The notes: generated by a model from the sequence alone, not told the origin. 64,000 bases of DNA from Martinezella lusitana (GCF_016901135.1 NZ_JAFEVL010000073.1:186001-250000); one strand, 5' to 3'; positions 52,825 through 62,594 are shown, counted from the first letter of the stretch. Numbers and translations are program-made.

Positions 52825-52923
52825 TTGAATATAGACCGGGGCTTTGCCGGACGAATGTCAGGCTGAGCTCCATCGGGCAGGGATACTCCCGGCTGCCCGG
52901 GGGAAGACGAAAAAGGCACCAAC

Positions 52924-53538
52924 ATGGGTCTGCAGGCTCTTTTTTTCTACATCTTCGCCTTTGTCGCGGTGGCGTCGGCGTTCATGGTTATCTCGGCGCG
53001 GAATCCGGTCCATTCGGTCCTGTTCCTCATCCTGGTTTTCTTCAACGCGGCCGGCCTCTTCCTGTTGTTGGGGGCTGAATTCCTGGCGATGATCCTGCTG
53101 GTCGTCTATGTCGGCGCCGTGGCGGTTCTCTTCCTGTTCGTCGTGATGATGCTCGATATCGATTTCTCCGAGCTCAGGGCCGGCATTCTGGAATATGCAC
53201 CGATCGGCGCATTGATCGGCGTCATCCTTGCCGCCGAGCTCATCGTTGTTGTCGGCGGCAGCGTGATCTCGCCTCAGATCGCCAAGACGGTCGCCATGCC
53301 GATCCCGGCCGTGACCGAGCGGACGAACACGGCCGCCCTCGGCGACGTGCTCTATACCAACTACGTTTACTTCTTCGAAATCGCCGGCCTTGTGCTTCTC
53401 GTCGCGATGATCGGTGCGATCGTGTTGACGCTGAAGCATCGCACGCACATCAAGCGCCAGAATATTTCCCAACAGGTCGCCCGCACGCCCGCGACCGCCG
53501 TCGAGGTGGTCAAGGTCAAGCCGGGGCAGGGCGTCTGA
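52924..53538 (+). CDS. nuoJ: NADH-quinone oxidoreductase subunit J
   Basis: ND6-type membrane subunit, 204 residues with five helices. It contains the pi-bulge-type helix L-V-V-Y-V-G-A-V-A-V-L-F-L-F-V involved in coupling. The C-terminal 30 residues are polar and basic. ATG 52924 follows AAAAAGGCACCAAC. Confidence 0.96.
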   Translation: MGLQALFFYIFAFVAVASAFMVISARNPVHSVLFLILVFFNAAGLFLLLGAEFLAMILLVVYVGAVAVLFLFVVMMLDIDFSELRAGILEYAPIGALIGVILAAELIVVVGGSVISPQIAKTVAMPIPAVTERTNTAALGDVLYTNYVYFFEIAGLVLLVAMIGAIVLTLKHRTHIKRQNISQQVARTPATAVEVVKVKPGQGV

Positions 53539-53569
53539 GACGGGGCACGAGGATCAAAGGAACAAGAAC

Positions 53570-53878
53570 ATGGTCATTGGACTTTCCCACTACCTGACGG
53601 TCAGCGCCATTCTCTTCGTGCTCGGCGTCTTCGGTATTTTTCTCAACCGTAAGAATGTCATCATCATCTTGATGTCCGTCGAACTCATACTGCTCGCGGT
53701 CAACATCAACATGGTCGCCTTCTCGTCGTTCCTCAACGACATCGTCGGCCAGGTCTTCGCTCTGTTCATTTTGACCGTCGCCGCCGCCGAGGCTGCCATC
53801 GGTCTTGCAATTCTCGTCGTCTTCTACCGTAACCGCGGCTCCATCGCCGTTGAAGACGTCAACATGATGAAGGGCTGA
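53570..53878 (+). CDS. nuoK: NADH-quinone oxidoreductase subunit K
   Basis: ND4L-type membrane subunit, 102 residues and three helices. Conserved membrane glutamates needed for proton transfer lie in S-V-E-L-I-L and A-A-A-E-A-A-I-G-L. AAAGGAACAAGAAC stands before the ATG; nuoL starts eight bases after its stop. Confidence 0.97.
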   Translation: MVIGLSHYLTVSAILFVLGVFGIFLNRKNVIIILMSVELILLAVNINMVAFSSFLNDIVGQVFALFILTVAAAEAAIGLAILVVFYRNRGSIAVEDVNMMKG

Positions 53879-53885
53879 TACAGCT

Positions 53886-55880
53886 ATGTTTTTATATAAG
53901 GCTATCGTCTTTCTTCCTCTGATCGGCGCGATCATCGCCGGCCTTTTCGGCCGTGCCATCGGCGCCAAGGCTTCGGAATATATCACCACCGGCCTGATGA
54001 TTATTGCCGCGATCCTGTCCTGGGTCGCCTTCTTCACGGTGGCGCTCGGTCATACCGACGGCCCGATCAAGGTCGAGGTGCTGCGCTGGATCCAGTCCGG
54101 CGGCATCGACGCGTCCTGGTCGCTGCGCATCGATACGCTGACATCGGTGATGCTGATCGTCGTGAACACGGTTTCGACCCTCGTTCACGTCTATTCGATC
54201 GGATACATGCATCACGATCCGCATCGTCCGCGCTTCTTCGCATATCTCTCGCTCTTCACCTTCGCCATGCTGATGCTGGTGACGTCGGACAACCTCGCTC
54301 AGATGTTCTTCGGCTGGGAAGGCGTCGGTCTGGCCTCCTATCTGCTGATCGGCTTCTGGTTCACGAAGCCGTCCGCATCGGCAGCTGCGATTAAGGCCTT
54401 CGTTGTCAACCGTGTCGGCGACTTCGGTTTCGTGCTCGGCATTGCCGGCGTCTTCGCTCTCTTCGGCTCGATCAATTTCGATGTGATCTTTGGCAATGCG
54501 CAGAGCTTCGCCGCGAGCCAGGGTGGCCAGCCGGGCGATATCGTGCTCAACCTCTTCGGCATGCAGCTTGATCGTGCGCATGCGTTGACCGGCGTCTGCC
54601 TGCTGCTCTTCATGGGGGCGATGGGTAAGTCGGCGCAGTTCATGCTGCACACCTGGCTGCCGGACGCCATGGAAGGCCCGACCCCAGTCTCCGCGCTCAT
54701 CCATGCCGCAACCATGGTCACCGCCGGCGTCTTCCTCGTCGCCCGCATGTCGCCGATCTTCGAACTCTCGCCGGATGCGCTGACCTTCGTCACCATCATC
54801 GGCGCAATCACGGCCTTTTTCGCTGCAACGGTCGGCCTCGTGCAGAACGATATCAAGCGCGTCATCGCCTACTCGACCTGTTCGCAGCTTGGCTACATGT
54901 TCGTTGCCCTCGGCGTCGGCGCCTATGGCGCTGCCATCTTCCACCTGTTCACGCACGCCTTCTTCAAGGCTCTGCTGTTCCTCTGCGCCGGTTCGGTCAT
55001 CCATGCCGTCGACGGCGAGCAGGATATGCGTCACATGGGTGGCCTTCGTCCGCATATCAACAAGACCTTCTGGATGATGATTATCGGAACGGTGGCGATC
55101 ACCGGCGTCGGCATTCCCTTCACCCATTTCGGTTTTGCCGGCTTTATTTCGAAGGACGCGATCATCGAGGCTGCCTATGCTTCGCACAGCTCGGTCGCCG
55201 GCTTCGCCTTCACGCTCTTGGTCATCGCAGCGCTGTTCACCAGCTTCTACTCCTGGCGCCTGATCTTCATGACCTTCTTTGGCAAGCCTCGCGCTTCGCA
55301 CGAGGTCATGCATCACGTGCATGAATCGCCGAACGTTATGCTGATCCCGCTCTACCTGCTGGCGCTTGGGGCTGTCCTCGCCGGCATGGTCTTCAGAAGC
55401 GATTTCGTCGGCGAGGCCTATGGCGAGTTCTGGAAGACTGCGCTGTTCACATTGCCTGCGAACCATATCTTCGAAGAAATGGAACATGTTCCGGCTTGGG
55501 TGAGCATCAGCCCGTTCATCGCCATGGTGCTCGGTTTCGTGACCGCCTGGTATATGTACATCAGGTCGCCGGAGACGCCGCGCAAGCTCGCCCAGCAGCA
55601 GCGCGTGCTCTACGAGTTCCTCTTGAACAAGTGGTACTTCGACGAGCTCTATGACTTCCTCTTCGTTCGCACCGCCAAGGCGCTCGGCCGCTTCCTCTGG
55701 AAGAAGGGCGACATCGGGGTCATCGACACCATCGGCCCGAACGGCGTCGCCGCCCGCGTCGTCGATGTCACCAACCGCGTCGTGCGCCTGCAGACCGGCT
55801 ATCTCTATCACTATGCCTTCGCGATGCTGCTCGGTATTGCAGCCCTCGTTACCTGGATGATGCTCGGGAGTTCCCTCTGA
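53886..55880 (+). CDS. nuoL: NADH-quinone oxidoreductase subunit L
   Basis: ND5-type antiporter-like proton-pumping subunit at the far end of the membrane arm, 664 residues. It has the antiporter core with W-E-G-V-G-L-A-S-Y-L-L-I-G and H-T-W-L-P-D-A-M-E-G-P-T-P-V-S-A-L-I-H-A, plus the C-terminal lateral helix. The stop overlaps the nuoM ATG by one base. Confidence 0.97.
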   Translation: MFLYKAIVFLPLIGAIIAGLFGRAIGAKASEYITTGLMIIAAILSWVAFFTVALGHTDGPIKVEVLRWIQSGGIDASWSLRIDTLTSVMLIVVNTVSTLVHVYSIGYMHHDPHRPRFFAYLSLFTFAMLMLVTSDNLAQMFFGWEGVGLASYLLIGFWFTKPSASAAAIKAFVVNRVGDFGFVLGIAGVFALFGSINFDVIFGNAQSFAASQGGQPGDIVLNLFGMQLDRAHALTGVCLLLFMGAMGKSAQFMLHTWLPDAMEGPTPVSALIHAATMVTAGVFLVARMSPIFELSPDALTFVTIIGAITAFFAATVGLVQNDIKRVIAYSTCSQLGYMFVALGVGAYGAAIFHLFTHAFFKALLFLCAGSVIHAVDGEQDMRHMGGLRPHINKTFWMMIIGTVAITGVGIPFTHFGFAGFISKDAIIEAAYASHSSVAGFAFTLLVIAALFTSFYSWRLIFMTFFGKPRASHEVMHHVHESPNVMLIPLYLLALGAVLAGMVFRSDFVGEAYGEFWKTALFTLPANHIFEEMEHVPAWVSISPFIAMVLGFVTAWYMYIRSPETPRKLAQQQRVLYEFLLNKWYFDELYDFLFVRTAKALGRFLWKKGDIGVIDTIGPNGVAARVVDVTNRVVRLQTGYLYHYAFAMLLGIAALVTWMMLGSSL

Positions 55881-57391
55881 TGACCGATTGGCCTATTCTT
55901 TCAACGGTCACGTTCCTGCCGCTCGTGGGTGTCCTTCTCCTGCTGTTCACGCGGGAAGATGGACCCAACGGTCGCCGCAACATCCTGAACATCTCTCTGG
56001 CGACGACGGTCTTCACCTTCATCGTGTCGCTCTTCGTTTGGATCTGGTTCGACAATGCCAATCCGGGCTTCCAGATGATCGAGAAGCATGATTGGCTGAC
56101 CAGCGGCATCAGCTATCACATGGGTGTCGATGGCATCTCGATGCTGTTCGTCATCCTGTCGACCTTCCTGATGCCCTTCTGCGTGCTGGCAAGCTGGCTC
56201 TCGGTCGAGAAGCGGCTGAAGGACTACATGATCGCCTTCCTCGTCCTCGAGACGATGATGGTCGGCGTTTTCGTGTCGCTGGATATCGTGCTGTTCTACG
56301 TCTTCTTCGAAGCCGGCCTCATTCCGATGTTCCTGATCATCGGCGTCTGGGGCGGCAAGGATCGCGTCTACGCCAGCTACAAGTTCTTCCTCTACACGCT
56401 GCTCGGCTCGGTGCTGATGCTGCTGGCCATCATGGCGATGTACTGGCAGGCCGGTACGACTGACATCCCGTCGCTGCTCGCCTACAAGTTCCCGCCGCAG
56501 CTGCAGACGTGGTTATGGCTTGCCTTCTTTGCCTCCTTCGCGGTGAAGATGCCGATGTGGCCGGTCCATACGTGGTTGCCTGACGCCCACGTTCAGGCGC
56601 CGACGGCGGGCTCGGTCATCCTGGCCGGTATCCTTCTGAAGCTCGGCGGCTATGGTCTCATCCGCTTCTCGCTCGGCATGTTCCCGAATGCGTCGGAATA
56701 CTTCGCGCCGTTCGTCTTCGCCCTGTCGGTCATCGCCATCATCTACACCTCGCTGGTGGCGCTGATGCAGGAAGACATCAAGAAGCTGATCGCCTATTCC
56801 TCGGTCGCCCACATGGGCTACGTGACGATGGGTATCTTCGCGGCCAACCAGCAGGGCGTCCAGGGCGCGATCTTCCAGATGCTGTCGCATGGCATCGTCT
56901 CGGGCGCTCTCTTCCTCTGCGTCGGCGTGATCTACGACCGCACCCATACCCGCGAGATCGCGGCTTATGGCGGCCTGGTCAACAACATGCCGAAATATGC
57001 CGTGGCGATGATGGTCTTCACCATGGCCAATGTCGGCCTGCCCGGCACCTCCGGCTTCATCGGTGAATTCCTCACCCTGATCGGCGTCTTCCGCGTCAAC
57101 ACCTGGGTTGCTTTGTTCGCCGCCACTGGTGTGATCCTGTCGGCCGCCTATGCGCTCTGGCTTTACCGTCGCGTCATTTTCGGCGTGCTGGATAAGGAGA
57201 ACCTGAAGAAGCTGCTGGATCTGTCGCCGCGTGAACAGCTGATCCTTTATCCGCTGATCGCGCTGACGATCCTGTTCGGCGTCTATCCGGCTCCGATCTT
57301 CGATGCCACGGCCGCTTCGGTGGATCTGCTGGTAAACAACTATACCGCTGCCCTGCACGCTGCGCAAAACGTTGCGCTGTCGATGAATTGA
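55880..57391 (+). CDS. nuoM: NADH-quinone oxidoreductase subunit M
   Basis: ND4-type antiporter-like subunit, 503 residues and 14 helices. The conserved elements are F-F-E-A-G-L-I-P-M-F-L-I-I-G (the essential membrane Glu) and H-T-W-L-P-D-A-H-V-Q-A-P-T-A-G-S-V-I-L-A. ATG 55880 overlaps the nuoL TGA (TGATG), indicating coupled translation. Confidence 0.97.
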   Translation: MTDWPILSTVTFLPLVGVLLLLFTREDGPNGRRNILNISLATTVFTFIVSLFVWIWFDNANPGFQMIEKHDWLTSGISYHMGVDGISMLFVILSTFLMPFCVLASWLSVEKRLKDYMIAFLVLETMMVGVFVSLDIVLFYVFFEAGLIPMFLIIGVWGGKDRVYASYKFFLYTLLGSVLMLLAIMAMYWQAGTTDIPSLLAYKFPPQLQTWLWLAFFASFAVKMPMWPVHTWLPDAHVQAPTAGSVILAGILLKLGGYGLIRFSLGMFPNASEYFAPFVFALSVIAIIYTSLVALMQEDIKKLIAYSSVAHMGYVTMGIFAANQQGVQGAIFQMLSHGIVSGALFLCVGVIYDRTHTREIAAYGGLVNNMPKYAVAMMVFTMANVGLPGTSGFIGEFLTLIGVFRVNTWVALFAATGVILSAAYALWLYRRVIFGVLDKENLKKLLDLSPREQLILYPLIALTILFGVYPAPIFDATAASVDLLVNNYTAALHAAQNVALSMN

Positions 57392-57409
57392 TGACGGGAC
57401 TTATTCGAC

Positions 57410-58852
57410 ATGACTGCTGACACAATTCTTGCAAGCCTGCATCTTTCCATTCCGGAGCTTATCCTCGCGGTCGGTGCGCTTGCGTTGCTCATGATCGGCG
57501 TCTTCTCAGGCGAGCGGTCGGGACCCATGGTCACCGGTCTTGCCATCGCGCTTCTTGCGGTGGCCGGTCTCTGGATCATCTTCGTCCCGGGCGAGGGCCT
57601 GGCTTATGGCGGCGCCTATCTCGCCGACGGCTTCTCCCGCTTCATGAAGATCGTCGCGCTGGTCGGCTCGATCGTCACCATGTTCATGAGCATGGGGCAG
57701 GCGCGCGAGCAGCAGCTCGATCGCTTCGAGTTCCCGGTGCTTCTGCTGCTGGCGACCCTCGGCATCCTGCTGATGATCTCGGCGCATGACCTGATCTCGC
57801 TCTACCTGTCGCTGGAACTGCAGTCGCTGGCGCTCTACGTCGTTGCCGCCATCAACCGCGACAACCTGAAGTCGACCGAAGCCGGCCTGAAGTACTTTGT
57901 GCTTGGCGCGCTCTCTTCCGGCATGCTGCTCTACGGTATGTCGCTGGTCTACGGCTTCACCGGCCACACAACCTTCGATGCCATTGCCACGGCGCTCAGC
58001 GCCGAGACCCGCTCGCTCGGCCTCGTCTTCGGTCTGGTTTTCGTCCTTGCCGGTCTGGCCTTCAAGATCTCCGCCGTGCCGTTCCATATGTGGACGCCGG
58101 ATGTTTACGAAGGCGCGCCGACGCCGGTCACCGCCTTCTTCGCGGCTGCGCCGAAGGTCGCTGCCATGGCGATCCTGACCCGCATCGTCATCACCGCGTT
58201 CCATCCGGTGCTTGCCGACTGGCAGCAGATCATCGTCTTCATCTCGATCGCCTCGATGGTGCTCGGCTCCTTCGCCGCGATCGGTCAGCGCAACTTCAAA
58301 CGACTGATGGCCTATTCCTCGATCGGTCACATGGGCTATGCGCTGGTCGGCCTTGCCGCCGGCACCAAGACCGGCGTATCCGGCGTCATGCTTTACATGG
58401 TCATCTACATGGTCATGACCCTCGGTACCTTTGCCATCATCATGGCGATGCGCCGCAAGGACGGCCGTCAGGTTGAGAATGTCGATGATCTCGCCGGTCT
58501 TTCGACGACCAACCCCTTCATGGCCGTCGTGCTGACGGCACTGATGTTCTCGCTGGCCGGCATTCCGCCGCTGGCAGGCTTCTTCGGAAAGTACTTCGTT
58601 TTCGTCGCAGCGATCCAGGCGCATCTCTATGCGCTCGCCATCATCGGTGTTCTCTCCTCGGTCGTTGGCGCCTACTACTATCTGCGCGTCATCAAGGTCA
58701 TGTGGTTTGACGAAGCCAAGGACGAATTCACCCGCACGGCCGGTTCGCTGCGCCTGGTTTTCGGCCTCTCGGGCTTGTTCGTGATCGGCTACGTCCTCTT
58801 CGGCGGCGCTATCGGCGGTGCTGCCGATCTGGCTGCCGCGACGCTGTTTTGA
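57410..58852 (+). CDS. nuoN: NADH-quinone oxidoreductase subunit N
   Basis: ND2-type antiporter-like subunit, 480 residues. Landmarks are L-Y-L-S-L-E-L-Q-S-L-A-L-Y-V (membrane Glu), P-F-H-M-W-T-P-D-V-Y-E-G-A-P-T-P-V-T-A-F and F-A-A-A-P-K-V-A-A-M-A. It is the last complex I gene; its TGA overlaps the birA ATG, so the operon continues. Confidence 0.97.
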   Translation: MTADTILASLHLSIPELILAVGALALLMIGVFSGERSGPMVTGLAIALLAVAGLWIIFVPGEGLAYGGAYLADGFSRFMKIVALVGSIVTMFMSMGQAREQQLDRFEFPVLLLLATLGILLMISAHDLISLYLSLELQSLALYVVAAINRDNLKSTEAGLKYFVLGALSSGMLLYGMSLVYGFTGHTTFDAIATALSAETRSLGLVFGLVFVLAGLAFKISAVPFHMWTPDVYEGAPTPVTAFFAAAPKVAAMAILTRIVITAFHPVLADWQQIIVFISIASMVLGSFAAIGQRNFKRLMAYSSIGHMGYALVGLAAGTKTGVSGVMLYMVIYMVMTLGTFAIIMAMRRKDGRQVENVDDLAGLSTTNPFMAVVLTALMFSLAGIPPLAGFFGKYFVFVAAIQAHLYALAIIGVLSSVVGAYYYLRVIKVMWFDEAKDEFTRTAGSLRLVFGLSGLFVIGYVLFGGAIGGAADLAAATLF

Positions 58853-59616
58853 TGGCGTCTGATATGAATAGCCGGAAGTCGCTCGCCGACTTCCGGCATG
58901 ATGCCCTTTCAGAGACAAGTTCCACCAACAGCGAGTGCCTGGAACGGGCACGTGCGGGCGATCGCGGAAACCTTTGGGTCACCGCCGAACGTCAGACCGG
59001 TGGACGTGGTCGCCGCGGCCGCCCCTGGGTATCCGAGCGCGGTAATCTCTATGCATCTCTTCTGTTGATCGATCCTGCTCCGATGGACCGTCTCGGCTCC
59101 CTGCCGCTTGCAGTCGCAATTGCCGTGCATCAGGCGGTGCGCAGCGTGCTGCCGCTGGCCGCCGAACCGGTCGAGATCAAGTGGCCGAACGATATCCTGA
59201 TCGGCCGCAAGAAGACCTGCGGTATCCTGCTCGAGGGCGAGGCCTTGCCCGATGGGCGCTATGCGCTTGTCATCGGTATCGGCATCAACGTCGCCGTTAT
59301 GCCCGACAATCCGATGTATCCGGTCACCTGCCTGCGACAGCAGGGCTCGATGGTCTCGCCTGATGAATTGTTTGCCCATCTCTATGCGGCGATGGCCGAA
59401 GCCCTTGATATTTGGAACAGCGGCAAGGGCATTCGGGAGGTCACGGCTCGCTGGCGCGAGGCGGCCTGTGGCGTCGGTGAAAAGATCACGGTGAACTTGC
59501 CGGACAAGTCGATTTTAGGCCATTTCGTCGGAATCGATGATAATGGCTTGTTGATGCTCGAGACCGAAGACGGCAGGACTATGCCGATCGCGGCGGGCGA
59601 TGTTTTCTTTAGGTAA
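58852..59616 (+). CDS. birA: Biotin--[acetyl-CoA-carboxylase] ligase BirA
   Basis: Attaches biotin to the carrier lysine of carboxylases by way of biotinyl-AMP. It has 254 residues. The biotin/AMP loop G-R-G-R-R-G-R-P-W is near residue 52, and the catalytic lysine lies in E-I-K-W-P-N-D-I-L-I-G. There is no N-terminal DNA-binding HTH domain, so it is the class I, non-regulatory type. ATG 58852 overlaps the nuoN stop; ATG 58864 is an alternative. The nuo-birA linkage is common in alphaproteobacteria. Confidence 0.94.
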   Translation: MASDMNSRKSLADFRHDALSETSSTNSECLERARAGDRGNLWVTAERQTGGRGRRGRPWVSERGNLYASLLLIDPAPMDRLGSLPLAVAIAVHQAVRSVLPLAAEPVEIKWPNDILIGRKKTCGILLEGEALPDGRYALVIGIGINVAVMPDNPMYPVTCLRQQGSMVSPDELFAHLYAAMAEALDIWNSGKGIREVTARWREAACGVGEKITVNLPDKSILGHFVGIDDNGLLMLETEDGRTMPIAAGDVFFR

Positions 59617-59630
59617 TGGTTGGGAACGAA

Positions 59631-61304
59631 ATGGCGAAACAAGACGAACTGGTGTTTCTGCCACTCGGCGGCGTCGGCGAGATCGGTATGAATCTCGCTC
59701 TGTATGGCTATGGTACGCCGGAGCATCGCCAGTGGATCATGGTCGATTGCGGCGTCACGTTTCCTGGACCGGATCTGCCGGGAGTGGATCTGGTGTTGCC
59801 GGATATCCGCTTTCTCGCCAAGGAGCGCAAGAACCTCAAGGGCATCATCATTACCCACGCGCATGAGGATCACTACGGCGCGCTGAGCGATCTCTGGCCG
59901 GGCCTGAACGTCCCCGTTTATGCCTCGGGCTTTACCGCCGGCCTGCTGGAAGCCAAGCGCGACTATGAAAAGACCATGGGTCAGATCCCGATCACCCCGT
60001 TCAAGGCCGGCGACCGCATCAATGTCGGCCCCTTCAGCATCGAAGGCGTCGCCGTCAATCACTCCATTCCCGAGCCGATGTCGCTGATGATCCGCACGCC
60101 GCTCGGCAACGTCATTCATACCGGCGATTGGAAGATCGACCACGAGCCTTCGCTCGGGCCGCTCACCGACGAGACCCGCTTCCGGCAGCTGGGCGACGAA
60201 GGCGTCCTGGCGCTGATGTGCGATTCCACCAATGCCCTGCGCGATGGCGTCTCGCCCTCGGAAAAGGACGTTTCCGAAAGCCTGCGCAAGATCATCGAGA
60301 ATGCCGAAGGCCGGGTAGCGATCACCACCTTCTCCTCGAATGTCGGCCGCATCCGCACTGTTGCCGAGGCTGCCGAGGCAGCGGGTCGCGAAGTGCTGCT
60401 GTTGGGCAGTTCGCTGAAGCGTGTCGTCGACGTCGCCCGCGATGTCGGTCTCATGGAAGGCATCAAGCCGTTCATTGCCGAGGATGAGTATGGCTATATC
60501 CCGCGCGACAAGGTCGTGGTCATCCTGACCGGCAGCCAGGGTGAGCCGCGCGCCGCCCTTGCCAAGCTGGCAAGGGACGAAATGCGCCACGTCGCGCTGG
60601 CATCAGGCGATATCGTCGTCTTTTCCTCGCGTGCCATCCCCGGCAACGAGAAGGCCATCCAGGACATCAAGAACGGCCTGATCGAACAGGGTGTGCATGT
60701 CGTGACGGATGCCGAAGCGCTCGTGCACGTATCCGGCCATCCCCGGCGCAATGAGCTGCAGAAGATGTATGAGTGGACGCGGCCGAAGGTCGTCGTGCCT
60801 GTGCATGGCGAGCCGACGCATCTGAGCGCGCACAAAGAACTGGCCGAACAGTCCGGTATCGCCACCGTGCCGAAGGTTCGCAATGGCGACATATTGCGCC
60901 TCGCGCCGGGACCGGTCGAGGTGATCGGCGAGGCGCCGCATGGGCGTATCTTCAAGGACGGCATACTGATTGGCGATTTCGACGAGATGGGCATCGGCGA
61001 ACGCAAGAAGCTGTCCTATGTCGGCCATGTCGCCGTCAATCTCGTGCTCGATGCCCGTTACGACATCGTCGGCGATCCGGATATCGTGCCGATCGGCCTG
61101 CCGGCCTATGATGACGAAGGCGAGGAGATGGAGGACACGCTCTTCGACGCCCTCGTCAGCGCCATCGAGAGCATTCCGCGCGCCCGCCGCAAGGATCTGG
61201 CCATGCTGCAGGAGGCAGCCCGTCGTGCCGTGCGCTCCGCCGCCAATCACGGATGGGGAAAGAAGCCTTTCGTAACGGTGTTCGTCACGCGCGCTGCCGG
61301 CTGA
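59631..61304 (+). CDS. rnj: Ribonuclease J
   Basis: Metallo-beta-lactamase-fold RNase with 5' exonuclease and endonuclease activity, used for rRNA maturation and mRNA turnover. It has 557 residues. The metal-binding motif H-A-H-E-D-H is near residue 75, T-G-D-W-K-I-D-H lies downstream, and the beta-CASP part has G-S-Q-G-E-P-R and S-G-H-P-R-R-N-E. ATG 59631 is the family-typical start (M-A-K-Q-D-E-L-V-F); the first ATG 59616 overlaps the birA stop and may also serve. Rhizobia have RNase J alongside RNase E. Confidence 0.95.
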   Translation: MAKQDELVFLPLGGVGEIGMNLALYGYGTPEHRQWIMVDCGVTFPGPDLPGVDLVLPDIRFLAKERKNLKGIIITHAHEDHYGALSDLWPGLNVPVYASGFTAGLLEAKRDYEKTMGQIPITPFKAGDRINVGPFSIEGVAVNHSIPEPMSLMIRTPLGNVIHTGDWKIDHEPSLGPLTDETRFRQLGDEGVLALMCDSTNALRDGVSPSEKDVSESLRKIIENAEGRVAITTFSSNVGRIRTVAEAAEAAGREVLLLGSSLKRVVDVARDVGLMEGIKPFIAEDEYGYIPRDKVVVILTGSQGEPRAALAKLARDEMRHVALASGDIVVFSSRAIPGNEKAIQDIKNGLIEQGVHVVTDAEALVHVSGHPRRNELQKMYEWTRPKVVVPVHGEPTHLSAHKELAEQSGIATVPKVRNGDILRLAPGPVEVIGEAPHGRIFKDGILIGDFDEMGIGERKKLSYVGHVAVNLVLDARYDIVGDPDIVPIGLPAYDDEGEEMEDTLFDALVSAIESIPRARRKDLAMLQEAARRAVRSAANHGWGKKPFVTVFVTRAAG

Positions 61305-61335
61305 GACCCGTGATCCGATCGGGGAGGAAAGATCC

Positions 61336-61740
61336 GTGCTTGGACGCATCAATCACATCGCGCTTGCCGTTCCGGATATAGCCGCCGCTTCGAGAACCTA
61401 TCGCGAAACACTCGGCGCTAAGGTGTCCGCGCCGCAGGCATTGCCGGAACATGGCGTCACGGTCGTCTTCGTCGAGCTGGCGAACAGCAAGGTCGAACTG
61501 CTCGAGCCATTGGGCGAGGCCTCGCCGATCGCCGCTTTCCTCGTGAAGAACCCCGACGGCGGCATGCATCATATCTGTTACGAAGTTGCCGATATCCTTG
61601 CGGCACGCGACCAGCTGGTCGCCGCAGGTGCTCGGGTGCTTGGAGATGGCGAGCCGAAGATCGGTGCGCATGGCAAGCAGGTGCTCTTCCTGCACCCGAA
61701 GGATTTCTTCGGCACGCTGATCGAGCTCGAGCAAGTGTGA
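61336..61740 (+). CDS. mce: Methylmalonyl-CoA epimerase
   Basis: VOC-fold metalloenzyme that interconverts (S)- and (R)-methylmalonyl-CoA in propionate and odd-chain catabolism. It has 134 residues. Metal-binding positions are seen in I-N-H-I-A-L-A-V, G-G-M-H-H-I-C-Y-E-V and the C-terminal L-I-E-L-E. The start is GTG 61336 with GAGGA eight bases upstream; there is no nearby ATG. It is 31 bases after rnj and may be read through from it. The next gene on the strand is a small membrane protein. Confidence 0.92.
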   Translation: MLGRINHIALAVPDIAAASRTYRETLGAKVSAPQALPEHGVTVVFVELANSKVELLEPLGEASPIAAFLVKNPDGGMHHICYEVADILAARDQLVAAGARVLGDGEPKIGAHGKQVLFLHPKDFFGTLIELEQV

Positions 61741-61838
61741 CATTAAAGCGCTGGACGGCGCTTTGAAACGCGACTGCTTTGCCCCTATAAGCAACTTGGA
61801 AGAGGAAGAGGCGAGCAGGCTCGTCTTAAGGGAGCAGA

Positions 61839-62117
61839 ATGATCCAGCAGATTGTAGCGAGTCTCGCGGTGTATTTCGTCATCTGGTGGATCACGCTTTT
61901 TGCGGTCCTTCCATTCGGCCTGCGCACCCAGGCCGAGGACAAACACGTGGTCTTAGGCACTGTCGAAAGCGCACCGACGAAATTCCGCGCCTGGAGAGTG
62001 GTGTTCTTCACGACGCTGGTATCGGCCCTCATCTATGGTGCCTGGTATGTCGCCTCGCACTATTTCGGACTGAGCGTCGACTCCATTCCGCGGTTCGTTC
62101 CGAACTACGACAAATAA
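61839..62117 (+). CDS. DUF1467 family membrane protein
   Basis: Protein of 92 residues with two membrane helices (about 5-27 and 56-78) and a loop containing F-G-L-R-T-Q-A-E. This matches the small DUF1467 family of alphaproteobacteria, whose role is unknown. AAGGGAGCAGA precedes the ATG. The gene commonly sits next to mce and proS in rhizobia. It is followed by the bidirectional terminator at 62309. Confidence 0.82.
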   Translation: MIQQIVASLAVYFVIWWITLFAVLPFGLRTQAEDKHVVLGTVESAPTKFRAWRVVFFTTLVSALIYGAWYVASHYFGLSVDSIPRFVPNYDK

Positions 62118-62308
62118 CCTATCGGAAATTGTGGTCGGAATTGCCTGGACACCAATCGCCTCGCGATCGCTTTCAATTCGTCACACGCCTGTCATCTTTG
62201 TGAAGCAAAGAATCCATGGACGATGGCTGCAATGGGTTGGCGGAGGAGCCTTCTGATGCGTCTGTCGAGGCAGTTGGCAGATAGCTAGCCAAGGCGAAAA
62301 GCAAAAAA

Positions 62309-62334
62309 AAACAAGGCTATAAGCCTTGTTTTAA
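62309..62334 (+). terminator. Intrinsic terminator after mce / DUF1467
   Basis: A stem of AACAAGGCT with AGCCTTGTT around an ATA loop, preceded by an A-run and followed by TTT. It could act on both strands. Confidence 0.85.
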
Positions 62335-62446
62335 AGTATCGCGTGATCCTTATCCGTTACCGGGGCAGCGACGAGCGCGCCTAAGATCTGATCCTCCCAA
62401 GACTTGACCGCGAAACGGCAAGAATTTAGCCTTCCTGCCTCTTTTG

Positions 62447-62464
62447 TGAGCTAAAATTAGCTCA
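62447..62464 (+). repeat. 18-base perfect palindrome upstream of proS
   Basis: TGAGCTAA-AA-TTAGCTCA is perfectly symmetric. It is followed at once by another GAGCT in CAAAG-N6-CTTTG (62463-62478), giving three GAGCT/AGCTC units in 27 bases. It looks like a dimeric repressor site or a small hairpin; it lies about 15 bases downstream of the candidate -10. Confidence 0.5.
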
Positions 62465-62594
62465 AAGATTGAGCTTTGTCATCTATTTTTTTGCTTTTTT
62501 GCTACAGTCGCGCAGAATTTTTCTGTTGACGGAATTTCGTCGTAAATCCTTACAAACGTGCGTTTTTTCGAAATCGCAGAAATATGTCACATCG

